The notes: a model not told the origin generated them from the letters alone. DNA of 64,000 nucleotides from Ancistrus triradiatus (GCA_025084515.1 JAJAGP010000085.1:1-64000); one strand, 5' to 3'. Shown: positions 36,640 to 49,781, counted from the stretch's first letter. Program-made: numbers and translations.

Positions 36640-38240
36640 TGTGTTAAACAAACTGCATTAATGTTACATGCCACAAATAGCAGTGGTTGATTATAGGAAG
36701 CAATTATTAGATGCTTTTTCCCCCATATTTTCCTTCCTCTCTCTATTGATTTCTTTCTTTCATTGATTCTTCCTTTTTTTTTTTTCTTTGTCGTGTTCTC
36801 TCACCCTCCATCTTTCTTTTATTTTTGAGAATATCATGTTATTTACTAAAATAATACAACTAAGAATTGTTAAAAGTCTTTTTCTTTTTTTTGTGCATTT
36901 TCAGTTCTTTTGTCTCTTCTTGTTTCCTTTCTTTTGACAGAGGATTTGTTGCTCTCTCCCTCTGTCAATTTACTTTTTTGCGTTTGTTTTCCCTGTTTTT
37001 TTAATATAACTTTTTGTTTATCATATTTTTGTAAACCAGAAAGCTACAATAATAGATCCATATTTATTTCATCTTTTCTTTCCTTTTCTCTTTTTTTCTC
37101 TCTCTTTGTGGTGCTCTCTCTCCCCTTCATACCATTCTTTTATTCACAATAATTATTTATGTACTACAATGAAATAAGGTTTGTTTAATGCCTTCTTGAC
37201 TCTCCTTTCTTTTCTGTATAATTTTTTGTTTGTTCTTCGGACATTGTGTTTATAGTTCATTCTTTTCTCTCTTTCTCTTTGTCCTTCTTTTGTATATAAT
37301 TTATTTGGTTATTCTTTCCTTCCATTTTCCTTTTTGCGCTTCATTCTTTGGGTTTGTTTTTCTTTCATATCTTTCTGTGTATGTTTTTGTTTGTTCTCTG
37401 CCCTGCGATGCATTGGCTCCGTCTGTGGTTGGGTAACACCTTGTGCCATGTGCTGTCGTTTAGGCTTCGGTACCCTGCAGCCCTGGGTTGTAACAAACAT
37501 ATGTAGCGTACATGAATGAATGAATGAATACATAGAAATAAAGGTTTTTTCTTCTTTATTTCTATCTTATTTCTTATTCTTAACGAATGAAAAACAAAAA
37601 AATAGTTATGTTCATTTAACCTGCACACTACCTGCTACAAAGCAGCCGTGGTTGATTATTGTAAACAATAATAGATCCGTATTGTCTCCATATTGTTTCT
37701 TTCTTTCCTCTTCTCTCATTTGCTCCCTTTTTTCCTCACTCTCTGGCCTAAATACCATTCTTGTATTCCTAAGAATTATTTATGTAGTACAATACAATAA
37801 ATATGGTCTGTGAAATGACTTTCTGACTTTCTTAATTTGTATTTCTTACACTTGATTTAAATTAAACATTAATGTTACATACCACAAAAACTGAACAAAA
37901 TGCTTGATTATGTTAAACAATTATTCACCTTCATTCTTTACCATGTTGCCTAGTGTCCCAGTGTTTATTTGTTTCTTACTTTTAATATAACCCACAATCT
38001 TATGTCGCTTATTTGTCTTACTCTACTTCAGTTTTTCTTTTTGTGCATTCATTTACATTTTTGGAACGTTTCTATCATTTTTCTCTTCACTTATTTGTTG
38101 TTTCGTTATTTCTTTCCGTTTTCTCAAATTCTCTTTATGTCTCCGCTCCCCTTGCTTTTTTCAGATATTTATTTGTATAAAAATAAAATATAATGATGAA
38201 AAACAAGTGGTTGATTAACCATGACAAGACTTATTGCCGT
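36640..38240 (+). repeat. Pyrimidine-rich tandem repeat, ~620-bp unit
   Basis: The plus strand is dominated by C and T (TTTCTTTCTCTTT tracts). Marker blocks recur at a fixed distance: ACAATAATAGATCC at 37046 and 37665, and ACCATTCTT near 37131 and 37754, each followed by AATTATTTATGTA. ATGTTACATGCCACAAA near 36661 recurs in diverged form near 37870. Hydrophobic open frames here (for example 36910-37152 and 37230-37436) come from T-richness and are not genes. Confidence 0.75.
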
Positions 38241-40585
38241 TGCTATTAAATGAAGGAGAATTGAAGTGTTGACAAGTTGTTATGATGAAGATTTATGTAA
38301 GAAGAATGAGGCGATTCCTCAGTCAGTGCTTGTAATGTTGTGAAATTTAATGCTGATACTTTATATTTTATGACAGAGGAAAAGTCTTCAAGATGAGTGC
38401 TAGCAAGGGACAGACTAACTCTAGAAAAAGCAGCAAGTTTCTCTGACATTAAACATCATGGATAAAAGTTATGACGCGTTGCTATTCATCAAAGGTTTAA
38501 CAATCTGCAAGCTGAAGCGGTACAAAACGAATAATATGTCGGATAAATAATCAACTCATGAGGTAGTTTCATAGTTGATTGTTGTCATACTGGCATTCCT
38601 GGATGGCTATTGGTTTTATAGTTTAAACAGAAATGGATTTGGACGTTTGGATTGAACTACGTCCTAATGCGAACGTTGAATGAATTCTGACATCGAGGCA
38701 AAGGTTAGGCATAAACATGGCAACGAAAAGCAAAGCAAGCGATATCTACATCAGTCAGTTCAAGCATGGGTGATGAGATATCAAGATTTCTTAGGTTTAT
38801 CACTGGCATGGATTCAAGTGCTATACTAAATGATATAGTGTATTTACCACTTGTTGATGTTCCTATCCATATATCATGTCCTGCCACTTCAGGTAAGTGG
38901 AGGTGTCGAGGAGGTGAAGGTCTTGCTGTGTAAATTTCACGACATAAAAATGGACCAGTGATCTACCGGCTGAGCCGTCCTAGTCCTGGTACGTTTGTGT
39001 TCTGGATTCCGGACGCTCCAGAAAGTTGTGCTTGCCTACAGTTGCTGGATGTCTGTGCGTGTTTGCCTGGAGGTGATTCTGACGCTTCCAAGAAGAGGAA
39101 AATCCCAAGGGGACATTTCACAGCTAGGCTGTAGATCTTCTCTTTTTCTTTTCTCTACTGAGGTTTTGCCAAACCACCAAATCAAAAATTGGCTGTGGCT
39201 TATGCCCACACACAGCTCTGCTCGCTGTAGCACGGCTGAAAGAGCAAGAGAGGAACACCGACACAGGTTATACAGGCAAGATACTCCACGGGCGCACCGA
39301 CCGATTATCCCGTGACCATTAGAACCACGCTCTTTCAGGTGTCAGCCTGGCTGAATCGCCTGCCTCCACCATAAAGCTGGAGATTACAGTACCCCAGCCT
39401 AGAGGCAATAAAAGCAAAAGCATCCAGTTTTACCTGATCATCCTGGTCAGGATCAGATTTGAGTGTTTTGAGCCTAATCTGGAATCAAGGACTTCTGAAC
39501 ATTCTTCTAGGAATAATATGGTGGTGGTAAACCTAATGACCAAGGTTTATCACTGCATTCATGCCGGCAGTAAAAAGAAATTCAAACAAGTTAAGCTTGT
39601 ATACGTTTTTATGAGTACTTCAAGATTATTATTATAATTAGATCATTGCTATTGCTCCCCTTCGGCCTGTTAGGCAGCTTCTCAGTAAAGGATAGTACTG
39701 GCTGGAGTTACCTTTTAAATGTTGTGGTGACCATGTTGTGGTCTGTTCTGGGGATGCATGCACATGGGACAGAAATGAAGGTGAAATACCGGTAAGTGAT
39801 GGGAAGAGAGCGCTCATGGGAGATATAACTCTTGGAGCCCAAGCCAAACTAATCCACTATATTGCATGTTTAAGGCTGAGCTGTAACTCATGGACGTGCA
39901 ATCCTTGGAAACAGTGCAGCTGTGGGTGAGACTCGGTTCCCTCGAGACGGCACTCAAGATGCACATCTCTGCTTTGAAGGCTGTATAAAATGGCATCATT
40001 ATACACGATGACCAATGGCGCAGTTATACAGTCTAAAGTTAAAAAAAAAAAAGCAGGCACTCAAGTCCCCAACCCCAACCGATGTGTTTCTGTGTATGTG
40101 CCTGCTGAGCGTAATTAACTCTGGATTAGCTCTTGGGGCTACCAGCAGACTCACAGGATGAATAAAATGAACAGTCTAAGCTGAAGACAGCTGGTGTGCT
40201 ATTATCGCTTAACCATCGAAACTTTGTCTTCATGGGTTCCAGTGGAAGTGAAATCGCCCCTATACTTGGAGGCTGCCACATATCCTATTTATGTTAGGAG
40301 ACTTGTGGCCTGAGGCAGGCTTTGTGAAAAATGTCTTGCATTGTGGGGAGATGTTTGATAGTAACCCGTCCTCACCACCTTCCGAGTCTTCTGGTCCTCT
40401 GCTGCACAGCTTCCTTACCACTGTGTCTTATAGTCTGAATGGACAGATTTCATAAAGCATATGTAGAAGGTGAGCCTTCCTTACTACAGGCATTCCCCCC
40501 AAATTTTAAACCACTGACCCTTTCCTTAACCTCCCCTCCAGTGTAAATGGAGAGGGGGGGTGCTTTGCTGCTTGGTGGCCTCCAT
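38241..40585. other. Intergenic, no gene recognised
   Basis: No homology or convincing exon was seen on either strand. One A-run lies at 40040-40052. The ORFs present are short. Confidence 0.4.
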
Positions 40586-40589
40586 TAAC

Positions 40590-40935
40590 TCTACGACCAG
40601 CTACTTTATTTTTAAAGTGACAGGTTGTAAGGCAAATAATATGTGGTCTGAACAGTGGTCTGAGGAGGGACAAATCACCAACTGGAGACAGGCTGTTGGC
40701 ACCCAAGTCACAGAAATGTTTAATGCTGGTTGCGGGAGGAATGTTTCATCATACAATGCAGTGCCCCCTACTGTGTATAGGGCTGCCTGGTCTCATTTTC
40801 TTTACGTGAGCAATGTTTACATGGGAAGTGATGGCACCAGGATGCACTGTGCGAAGTAGACAAGCCGGTGGAGGGAGTGTGATGCTTGATGTAATGTTCT
40901 TCTGGGAAACCCTGGGTCTGGGCAAAAAAAAAAAG
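40590..40935 (+). pseudogene. Decayed mariner/Tc1-type transposase
   Basis: Codons reading SRQAGGGSVMLDVMFFWETL correspond to the conserved block before the second catalytic Asp in a common fish Tc1/mariner transposase (usual form GGGSVMLWAMFCWETLGP). Upstream blocks TGGAGACAGGCTGTTGGC and TTAATGCTGGTTGCGGGAGG match earlier parts of the same gene. Frameshifts and deletions are evident. Confidence 0.7.
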
Positions 40936-42410
40936 GTCCAGAACCCACTTACTGAAGGATTTGGGACTCTGAAATGCTTAACTGCAATGGGAATGAGTGT
41001 GACTGCATCATTAGGAAACCCACTTTGTTTTTCCTTGGCATGTCTGTAACTGATGTTCTTGAAACTGGTTTTGACTTTACACCCACTTAGATATTGAAGT
41101 TGTCAGTAAATACAGAAGCTAACTGGTCAATGCTGGTTTGTTATACACATCCTGAGACTACATCCAGACCAGAAGCTTTGTTTGTGTTGGGGCGTTTCAA
41201 ATAGTTCCTCTTGCCTAATCCACAGGGGTACTGAAAGTGGAGCTAGATGGTAACATGGGCTGTGAACGTGTGATCGCTGTAAGGGTGCTCAAAGCTAACG
41301 TAAAAGGCATTTAGGTCAACCAGCAGGAAAGCGCGGGTCCTTGCCACATCTGATGTGTGTCCGTGTTGTTCCTGGAGAACAAGTCCCAGCCTACACGGCC
41401 AAATCAAGTTTTTTCTCCTTTCTTTTAAGTGCCTGTTCATAAATGGGAAACAGAAGGACATCATGGTGGTCATAGAGACCCAAGTGGGAGGTTGGCATTT
41501 CTTAAAGTGGAGCAGCAATTAAGGATGCTCACACATCTGGTGGGACCTGCTAATAACCTGCTAATAAGTAATGATGTAGACCTTTCGTAAACAGATTTTT
41601 GTGTGTTGCTATAAGGCCAAACAATTTAGTGCAGTGCCTGTAATTCCGAATGGTAGAATAGAGATGGCAGCCATAAAAACAGAGAACATTGGTAGATAAA
41701 ACAGTCAGCGCTTGATTAGCAAAAATTTCCAGTCCAGTGAGATGATTTGTGGGACCATTTATTAAGACTGTCTTTAAGGCTGTGCACCAATCATTGTTTA
41801 TTGAAAACAAAAACCCTCTTTTATTCTCCGACACATTTGTCTCATGCATCCGATGTGTTGACAAGCCATGCAGCTGAATATCGGAATCCAGTTACTGTAC
41901 ATTGGCCAGAACAAAGTTTGGTGTCCTTAATGATCTTCACATTGCTCTGTACATATCAAGTTGCAGACCGCAAGGAACCCCATGGGACAGTATAAAACCA
42001 TTGTAATGACCAAACTCTCATTATTGCCCTAAATGATGTCATACATCTGCATTCTCCTAGGCCGTCTCGTGGCTTGAGGGCCCTAAGCAACTGCTTATGC
42101 AGCTTACAGCAAGAAAAGGCCCTGGTTGTTTGGCAGCTACATAGTGAAAATGTTGCATAAATGTCAGCACTCTGTGGTTTTCTTGATGTTTATCTGTGGT
42201 CTACTTGTTATTATATGGCACAACATGTGGTTTAAAATGAAAAGAAACATACAAAATCACATCAGGTCAAACAGTTTTCAGTGAACGGTGAAGACCTTTT
42301 TCACTCTGCAGTAATTTTCAAATAGAGGAGCATAATCCGGGGTTTGACAAGTTAAATTACTAAGAGACAGACATAATATAAATCTTTGGACTGGAAATAC
42401 ACATGCCTAA
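40936..42410. other. Intergenic, no gene recognised
   Basis: No reliable coding exon. A fragment near 42058-42125 (GGCCCTAAGCAACTGCTTAT) resembles interspersed repeats of fish genomes but was not classified. Confidence 0.35.
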
Positions 42411-42413
42411 TGT

Positions 42414-42775
42414 ACTGTGCAAAAGTCTTAGGCCACCATTAGATTAGATATACCCTTGTTTTAGCAATGGTGTAATGACTATACAGTATATAATAACTTC
42501 TCAGTATCTTTAAATTTGTTGATTTAACTTTGTTGGACCCAAAGTTTTCTACATAATACTCCATAATACTCTTTTTCTCTGATCTTCATTCCAAACTTTC
42601 TGAGATTTAGCATATCTTAGCGTTTTCACCCTGTTCCCTTTCCGAGAACGTGGTTTCTTAGCTGCTACCCTTCCAAAAAGACCATTCCTGATCAAGCTTC
42701 ATTGAACTGTAGATGGGTCAACTTGGCATCCCGGGGAAGCTGCCAGATGCTTCATTCCTTTCCAGACTCTACCCT
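42414..42775 (-). mobile_element. Older Tc1-like relic, interrupted by a later Tc1
   Basis: ACTGTGCAAAAGTCTTAGGC resembles the terminus of a widespread fish Tc1 family. The interior (CCTGTTCCCTTTCCGAGAAC, GACCATTCCTGATCAAGCTT) resembles antisense transposase sequence of that family. It stops exactly where the element at 42776 begins. Confidence 0.6.
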
Positions 42776-44255
42776 TACAGTAGTGCTTGAAAGTTTGTGA
42801 ACCCTTTAGAATTTTCTATATTCCTGCATAAATATGACCTAAAACATCATCAGATTTTCACACAAGTCCTAAAAGTAGATAAAGAGAACCCAGTTCAACA
42901 AATGAGACAAAAATATTATACTTGGTCATTTATTTATTGAGCAAAATTATCCAATATTACATATTAGTGAGTGGCAAAAGTATGTGAGCCTTTGCTTTCA
43001 GTATCTGGTGTGACCCCCCTGTGCAGCAATAACTGCAGCTAAACGTTTCCTGTAGCTGCTGATCAGTCCTGCACACCGGCTTGGAGGAATTTTAGCCCAT
43101 TCCTCCGTACAGAACAGCTTCAGCTCTGGGATGTTGGTGGGTTTCCTCACATTAGCTGCTCGCTTCAGGTCCTTCCACAACATTTCCATTGGGATTAAGG
43201 TCAGGACTTTGAATTGGCCATTTCCAAAACATGAACTTTATTCTCCTGTAACCATTCTTTGTAGAACGGCTTTGTGTGTGCTTAGGGTTCATTGTCTTTG
43301 CTGCATGACCCACCTTCTCTTGAGATTCAGTTCATGGACAGATTGTCTTGACATTTTCCTTTAGAATTCTCTGATATCATTCAGAATTCATTGTTTCCAT
43401 CAATGTTTGGGCAAGCCGTCCTGGCCCAGATGCAGCAACATAGGCCCCAAACCATGACACTACCATGTTTCACAGATGGGGTAAGGTATTTATTGCTGGA
43501 CAGCAGTGTGTTTTCCCTTTCTCCAAACATAACACTTTTCTTTTAAAAAATCAAAAAGTTCTATTTTGGTCCACAAAACATTCTTCCAATAGCTTTCTGT
43601 CCACGTGATCTTTAGCAAACTGCAGACGAGCAGCAATGTTCTTTTTGGAGAGCAGTGGCTTTCTCCTTGCAACCATGCCATGCACACCATTGTTGTTCAG
43701 TGTTCTTCTGATGGTGGACTCATGAACATTAACATTAGCCAATGTGAGAGAGGCCTTCAGTTGCTTAGAAGTTACCCTGGGGTCCTTTGTGACCTCACCA
43801 ACTATTACACGCCTTGCTCTAGTGGAGTTCAAATTCTTTTTGGTTTTGTAACCTTTTCCAGCCTGATGAGCATCAACAACTCTTTTTCTGAGCTCCTCAG
43901 AAATCTCCTTTGTTCGTGCCGTGATACACTTCCACAAACATGTGTTGTAAAGAGCAGACTACAGGGTGCCCACTCACACCTGATTGTCATCCCACTGATT
44001 AAAAACACCTGGCACTATTTTCACCTTCAAATTAACTGCTAATCCTAGAGGTTCACATACTTTTGCCACTCACTAATATGTAATATCAGATAATTTTCCT
44101 TAATAAATACATGATCAAGTATAATATTTGTGTCTCATTTGTTTAACTGGGTTCTCTTTATCTACTTTTAGGAAAATCAGATGATGTTTTAGGCCATATT
44201 TATGCAGAAATATAGAAAATTCTAAAGGGTTCACAAACCTTAAAGCATCACTGTA
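42776..44255 (-). mobile_element. Tc1-like transposon (TACAGTRGTGCTTGAAAGTT ends), full length but decayed
   Basis: The 1480-bp copy has TA borders and inverted ends TACAGTAGTGCTTGAAAGTT and its near complement, followed by TGTGAACCCTTTAGAATTTT. The transposase is antisense. It is split among frames: 43551-43937 (ISEELRKRVVDAHQAGKGYK, then ESTIRRTLNNNGVHG) and 42998-43189 (EMLWKDLKRAANVRKPTNIP). Stops and frameshifts make it inactive. It shares its family with 49782-51236 and 19400-19686. Confidence 0.9.
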
Positions 44256-46035
44256 GATGTGGAACTTACCTAAGAAGATTTTCCTACAGCCAAGACAGTT
44301 TCTAACATCAGACGTTCCACGCCAGCTAATGGGAATCTCAGACCTTGGAACAAGCTGTCTAGCAATGAATAACTTTGATCAAAGCGAAGACGACTCAATG
44401 GAAAGCTCTTTACACGTGCAATGGCAGCAATCTGCACATCTACAGACGTGTACACTGGCCTTTATATGGGGAACGTTATTAGGAACTCTACAGTCGTGTC
44501 GTTATCAAGTTCAGTATTCAATCAGCAGGGTGTTGAGCTGGCACTGAGCAAAAGCAGTCTGGTGATGTCAGTATTGGCCAGCAAAGATTTGGAAATACTG
44601 AAAAAGCTATGAGGGGAAAAAGACCACAAGAATTTGGGTGGTTTGCATGTAATTGTGCTTACATTGCCTGCATATGAAAAATGTATGAATATATTGAACT
44701 CCTTTCTTTTTTTTGAAAGTCATCACAGGCCTAGCACAGTGGTAAAGGTACTGGAGTATTGGCCAGAAGCTTGAGGGTTTAAGGTAAAGCTTAAATGCCT
44801 TAAACCTGCTTTAGATGCATTGTTTAGCCTTGTCTGCAGCGCAATGCCACCTTTTTTGCCAAACAAGATTGTCGCCTTATTTCTTAAAGATGCTTAATGT
44901 ACTTTTCTTGAAAAAGGAAAAAAAAAACAAAATGATGTGGAATACCTTGAGGATCTTCAGTTAGTGTTTTAGGTTTTTTTTTTTAAAGGGAAATAAGCAA
45001 TCAGAAAATCTTGCATACTGGCTGACGTTTTTGGATTGGGCAGATATACTGTTGAGAATCCTCCATGCTGAGCGCGACGCTGATTTCGAGATGCTTCTTA
45101 ACTGCACATGTGAAACACCTTCCACTGGCAGGAGTCTCAAAAAGGAAATAGCAGAGACATTTAACTTCTAAAAAGAAGATGGATTTGTGGAATGTCGATG
45201 AGAAGCTCAAATGTGTGTTCTGAAGGTTACGTCTTGAGCGAAACTATCAATCTTGAGGTAAGCATGCAAGCGAGATTTGGGCTTCACACTTGCTGTTCTT
45301 ACATGATTGCCAGAAAACAAGACTGCAGGATAAGTGTGTGCTGGGAAGCCAAAATAATGCTATTGCTGAGAATTCAAAAGCAACTCGGTGGAAAATTAGG
45401 AGACAGATCTGAGAAACATCATGAAGCAAAAGGTATTTCTGGTTACAAGTGTTCCTGATGAACTGATGAAAGGTACGATGGGTCAATTTGCATTAGGCGG
45501 AAAAGGGACTGTCAAACTTCATTGAACACGAAAGGATGCAGACTGTTGCATCAAAGAATAGTTTGAAGTATAGAGGACACAAAGCGTCTGGAGCACATGC
45601 ACTAGAATGTGTTTAGCGACTTTTTCCTGATATGAAGAACACAATAAGTCAAACCTCATTGAAGACAAAAAGATGCAGGACATGGCATCAAAGAGAGGCT
45701 GCTTAAGAACACAACCATTCTGGAAAACAGAAACATGTGCTCGACCAATTTCTTCTAATAAGTGGACACCATTTGTCTCAATCACAACCAGACAGATTTG
45801 GTTTTCCCGTTTAAAAGACTACTGGCAGTCATTAACCAACAAGATGTAAATATGGACTCAAGTGTTGTTCCAAGAACTGGCTGCTGTTCCCCTTCTTTCT
45901 TTCATGAGACGTTGGATGCTCCTGTTGAGGAAGGTCTGGAGTTCCGACGATATAGCATTTGATCTACTTATATTATAGATAGCACGTGGTGACTTCAGTG
46001 ACCTGGCAGAAACCGTGTACGACAGAAAAACAGGA
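44256..46035. other. Intergenic with a possible SINE trace and a local duplication
   Basis: A short tRNA-like SINE trace lies near 44728-44780 (CCTAGCACAGTGGTAAAGGT). A ~137-bp tandem duplication starts at 45511 and repeats at 45648 (GTCAAACYTCATTGAA then GATGCAG and GCATCAAAGA). No gene recognised. Confidence 0.45.
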
Positions 46036-46039
46036 CAAG

Positions 46040-46195
46040 GGCTCCGAAGTTAAGACTACGGACAAATTGTAAGTTCAAATCTTGGCTGTGCGAAACTGCC
46101 AATGATGGGCTCTTTAGCAAAGCTGTTAAGTACAAACTACTCAACTATTGCGTAGGTCTAACTGGATAAAGGCGCCTGCTAAGTGCTGTAAACAG
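46040..46195 (+). mobile_element. Degenerate tRNA-derived SINE
   Basis: AATTGTAAGTTCAAATCTTG (B-box region), then GCCAATGATGGGCTCTTTAG, then AACTGGATAAAGGCGCCTGC and TAAGTGCTG parallel the copy at 11704-11897 in order and spacing. Confidence 0.7.
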
Positions 46196-47109
46196 AAATA
46201 GTGTTAGTGCTTACTGGAAGTTGCCATTATATATGGCCATTATGACAACTCAAAGTGCATTAAGTGTCCTGAGTAAAAGATCAAACACAATCCATCTTGG
46301 ATCGTACTGTCATACTGTCCCTAATTGCAGACATTACTACATTTTATTTTCAGCACCACCAACAATCAATGCAAATATGTAATACGGCCCATTCTACCAA
46401 GCTACAAAAATCTTGAAGTTTGTTTGACTCTTTCTGATCTTTGTTACTGTGCATATTGGACCATAACTAAGGTTCAGTCATCTGTAGTACAGGCAGTTTT
46501 CAGACCGCATTTTTATACTGTTTTGAAATGGGGTTTTTCTCCTGATATTTCACCAAATGTTTCTGTAGGGACAGGGTTAGCTAATTTTGAGCCTAGTTAA
46601 TAAAACCTAACCATATATTGGGTAAAACACTTTAAAAGTCGAGGATTTCTCATTAAAACACAGTGACTGTGTTTGTTAGTGACCATTTTTAATTTACCCA
46701 CTGATATGCAAACTTTAGAGCACCTTTAAACAAAACAATGGCATCTAACTACTCACCATCTGGCCATGGGGCGACAGGGGTGCAGTCTTACTTCAGGGTC
46801 TAATATTCAGGGGTGTGGCTAAAACAAGTCCCACCTATGGACTGAAACTCTTCATTAGTGATATGCAAATGTGGGTAAACATTTTATACATTAAGTTTGT
46901 GATGATTTAAACACTGAAAATGCAAAAAAGTAAATATTATTTTTCCAAGAAATTTAAGGGTTAGGCTTTGGAAGCCACCCAACAGAAACCCTATAAATTA
47001 TGATTTTCGTCAACTCATTGTCTTGTCTGTTTCCAGCAGCTGGCTCTTACCACCGAGCCACCTTAGCTGGTAAATTCTTTGTTAAATAATTCACTGTGGA
47101 ACTGCAGTT

Positions 47110-47236
47110 TAGGGAGTTTTTCCTTGCCACTGTCACCATTGGATTGCTCAGCTGGGGCTGTGGGCCTGGATGCAAAGCTGCTTTGAGACAATGCTCCGTT
47201 GGAAAAAGCGCTATGTATATAAATTTGACTTGACTG
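47110..47236 (-). mobile_element. Dispersed SINE-like repeat, antisense copy
   Basis: TAGGGAGTTTTTCCTTGCCA, AGCTGCTTTGAGACAATGCT, AAAAAGCGCTATGTATATAA and TTGACTTGACT are the reverse complement of the element at 2296-2512. Confidence 0.75.
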
Positions 47237-47925
47237 CAGTTAAAACGATTTCAGTAGAATCGTCTCAAATGGACTGGTGGATTTGAAAACAGACAGGATT
47301 TGAAGACCACAGTTCTCCACATCTTAACAGAACACAAGAGCTTGGATCCATCTGGTCACCGGTTATTCATGGTTCATAGAGAAGAAGTGGCAACTTCATT
47401 TAAGATGTCAGCCGTGACATGTTTGAAGCTGCACCTGAGTTCTTGCAGTGAACCGAGGTTCCAGCATCTCATTAAGGTTGGGAAACCTTCCGTGTGAGAG
47501 ATTTTGTGCTGGCCATGCTGACGGGACATGACTCCACAAGTAGCCTATATAAAACGATGACAATATGACAGCTTTGAGGAAAGCTGAAAGAAATAGAAGT
47601 CCGCTTCAGGACATTGGATGTTTTTAATTATCTGCAATGCTTGTCGCAGGCTTGTGAAAATACACGCTCCACCACTTTGCCAAATTTGTAACAGTCTTTA
47701 TGTGGTTTGTGTACCAGACTGTAATATGGCATGTCAGTCACCTCTGGAAGCCAGTTCAGAAAGAGACCTCAGTGCATCATTTAGATTTGGAGGAAGGACT
47801 CGATGAGAGCTTGGTAAGAGCCAGTTGCCGGACACAGGTTGCCTCCAGGAATGGCTCACAGCAAAAGTCTTTCCCAACAACCGTATGTTCCCAAAACTGG
47901 GAACATTTGAGACAATACGATACAG

Positions 47926-48160
47926 CTACAAAATGTATGGACACCCAAATATGATATGCAAAAAACATGGATACTAGTGCAGTGTCCCCCTTTGTTGCCA
48001 CAACAGCCTTCATTATACTGAGAAGGGTTTCCACTTCATTTTGGAACAGGACTGTGACTGCTATAAGCCCTTTCTCACAGTTGGCATTCCAAATCATCTT
48101 AAAGCTGTCCGATTGAGTTAAGGTCAGGGCTCTGTGTGAGCCAAGTTCTCCATTAACCCT
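47926..48160 (-). mobile_element. Tc1/mariner relic (TGGACACCC end)
   Basis: AAATGTATGGACACCCAAAT starts the element. The interior GTTGGCATTCCAAATCATCT, GAGTTAAGGTCAGGGCTCTG and GCCAAGTTCTCC follows the antisense order of a Tc1/mariner transposase gene in fish. Only the left half is visible. Confidence 0.6.
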
Positions 48161-48581
48161 CCTGTTGTGTCAGAATCCTTGGTGTTTGCGGTCTAATTTA
48201 TCCAGGCCCCATAAAACTGTTTATAATGTATTTCTGATAACACCAACTGTTTTATTACACTTTTGAAGCAATTCCTTTTTCCAATTATTTTCTACTTCTT
48301 TTCAGATCTGAAAAAGTCTAAACATCTATTAAAATTAAAGCTAGCATTACTTTGGAGCATCTATATGCATTGCCTGGACATGAAGTCATGAAGCTGTATG
48401 CCATCAATTACCAGAAGCCATATTTCTGATTGGCCAAAATTGACGGGAACACAACAGTAGGGTTAAAGTTGGCACTTTCTAAGGATGTTCCATTCCTGTA
48501 TGCTTCATATTATGGACCTGCAAGGAGTAAGAGTGATCTAAAATACATTGATTAATAGGGATGTCTTTACAGATGTAGAGA

Positions 48582-48770
48582 GAGGACCAAAAGTCTAGGA
48601 CCACTAGTGAAACTGCTTCCACGTCTCCTGATTCCAAGACCTGAATCTATGGCATCTCTGAAGTTTCAGAATTGATTAGTATTTGGTGTGTTCCCCTTTG
48701 CTTTAATGACAGCGTTCACTCAAGCTGGTACGGACTCCATAATGTGTATAAAATCTTATGATCCGTGTTA
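48582..48770 (-). mobile_element. Tc1-like element, left-end fragment
   Basis: GAGGACCAAAAGTCTAGGAC followed by CACTAGTGAAA and ATTAGTATTTGGTGTG matches the termini of a widespread fish Tc1 family. It runs directly into the SINE-like repeat at 48781. Confidence 0.6.
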
Positions 48771-48780
48771 TCCAGCTTTT

Positions 48781-48915
48781 GCATTGTCTCAAAGCAGTTT
48801 TAATTTCTGTTATCTTCTAAAGTCCAACCCCAAACTGAATAAGCAGAAAAAACTCCTCAAACGTTATAAGGAAGAAACCTGGAGAGGACCAAGGCTCAAA
48901 AATGGACCCATCATG
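48781..48915 (+). mobile_element. Dispersed SINE-like repeat, partial
   Basis: GCATTGTCTCAAAGCAGTTT, AAACTCCTCAAACGTTATAA and GGAAGAAACCTGGAGAGGAC match the 2296-2512 family in the same order, with internal divergence. Confidence 0.65.
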
Positions 48916-49109
48916 CTAGATGTTGTATAGCAATTAAAAAAAGTTATCCAACTTTTATAGTAATAGTTAAAGTGAACAGATGGTAAATAAATATTAAATT
49001 AAAGTATGATCAAATGTAGACTAATATATTAGAGCAAATGTAATATTCTGAAGAGTATGACAAAGTAGAGAGTATAAAAAACTGAATGCTCGGCTTTCTT
49101 TGCCTTCAA

Positions 49110-49310
49110 ATGCGCCATAAATGCCGGATAGGGTTTAGGTCAAAGTCATCGACAGTCAGCACATCTTCTTTGGTCTTCAATTAGTCGTTAAGATTTAAGG
49201 TGTATTTTAGGGCATTATCCTGCCGCAGTACTTATCCTTCTCCACCAAACCCAATATTCAAACAAAAATCTTCACCCGCTGTCTCAGCTTTTTGACACCC
49301 ACTGTACGTT
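49110..49310 (-). mobile_element. Weak Tc1-like relic
   Basis: GGATAGGGTTTAGGTCAAAG and TTAGGGCATTATCCTG occur in the order seen for antisense Tc1 transposase sequence. No termini are preserved, so the call is tentative. Confidence 0.35.
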
Positions 49311-49781
49311 CGTCCATATAGTTAAGTTACATCATACACATTCGATTATAAAGCCAGGAACACACGGTTTATCTTTATACTCTTAACAGCATTCAAAAGT
49401 GAAGCCAGTTGAAACATATTGTACAATGATTAGTCTGGAAATAATGTTTATTACGGTACAGAGGAAAAACTACCTGCAGTTATACTTCAAAGTGACTTGA
49501 TGTATAGTGTTACTGTTGGCCTGGCTGAAATCCACATGGCTCCCATACATATAATTCATATAAAAGCCCACATACATGTGAACAAACACCCAATCCCATT
49601 TTGTTCCAATTACTGTATGTTACCAATGTTAAACATAGCAACCCGATAATGATCAGCTTCCAGCATCTAGTTAGGCAGAAGATTAGAGCCATGATGGTTC
49701 ACGATAAATTTGTGTTCTTATGAATATCTTGTGTCATGCCAGGCAAATGTCTACTGAAAAAAGTCAATACAGGAAAACAGT

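Noticed and set aside
36910..38193. Several hydrophobic plus-strand frames looking like membrane proteins
   Set aside because: They come from T-rich pyrimidine repeat sequence, with Phe/Leu/Ser composition only.
41243..41518. Minus-strand frame with FLLVDLNAFYVSFE, resembling the N-terminus of Y-family DNA polymerases
   Set aside because: The similarity stops after about 14 residues, there is no palm or catalytic SIDE motif, and no adjoining exons. Most likely chance.
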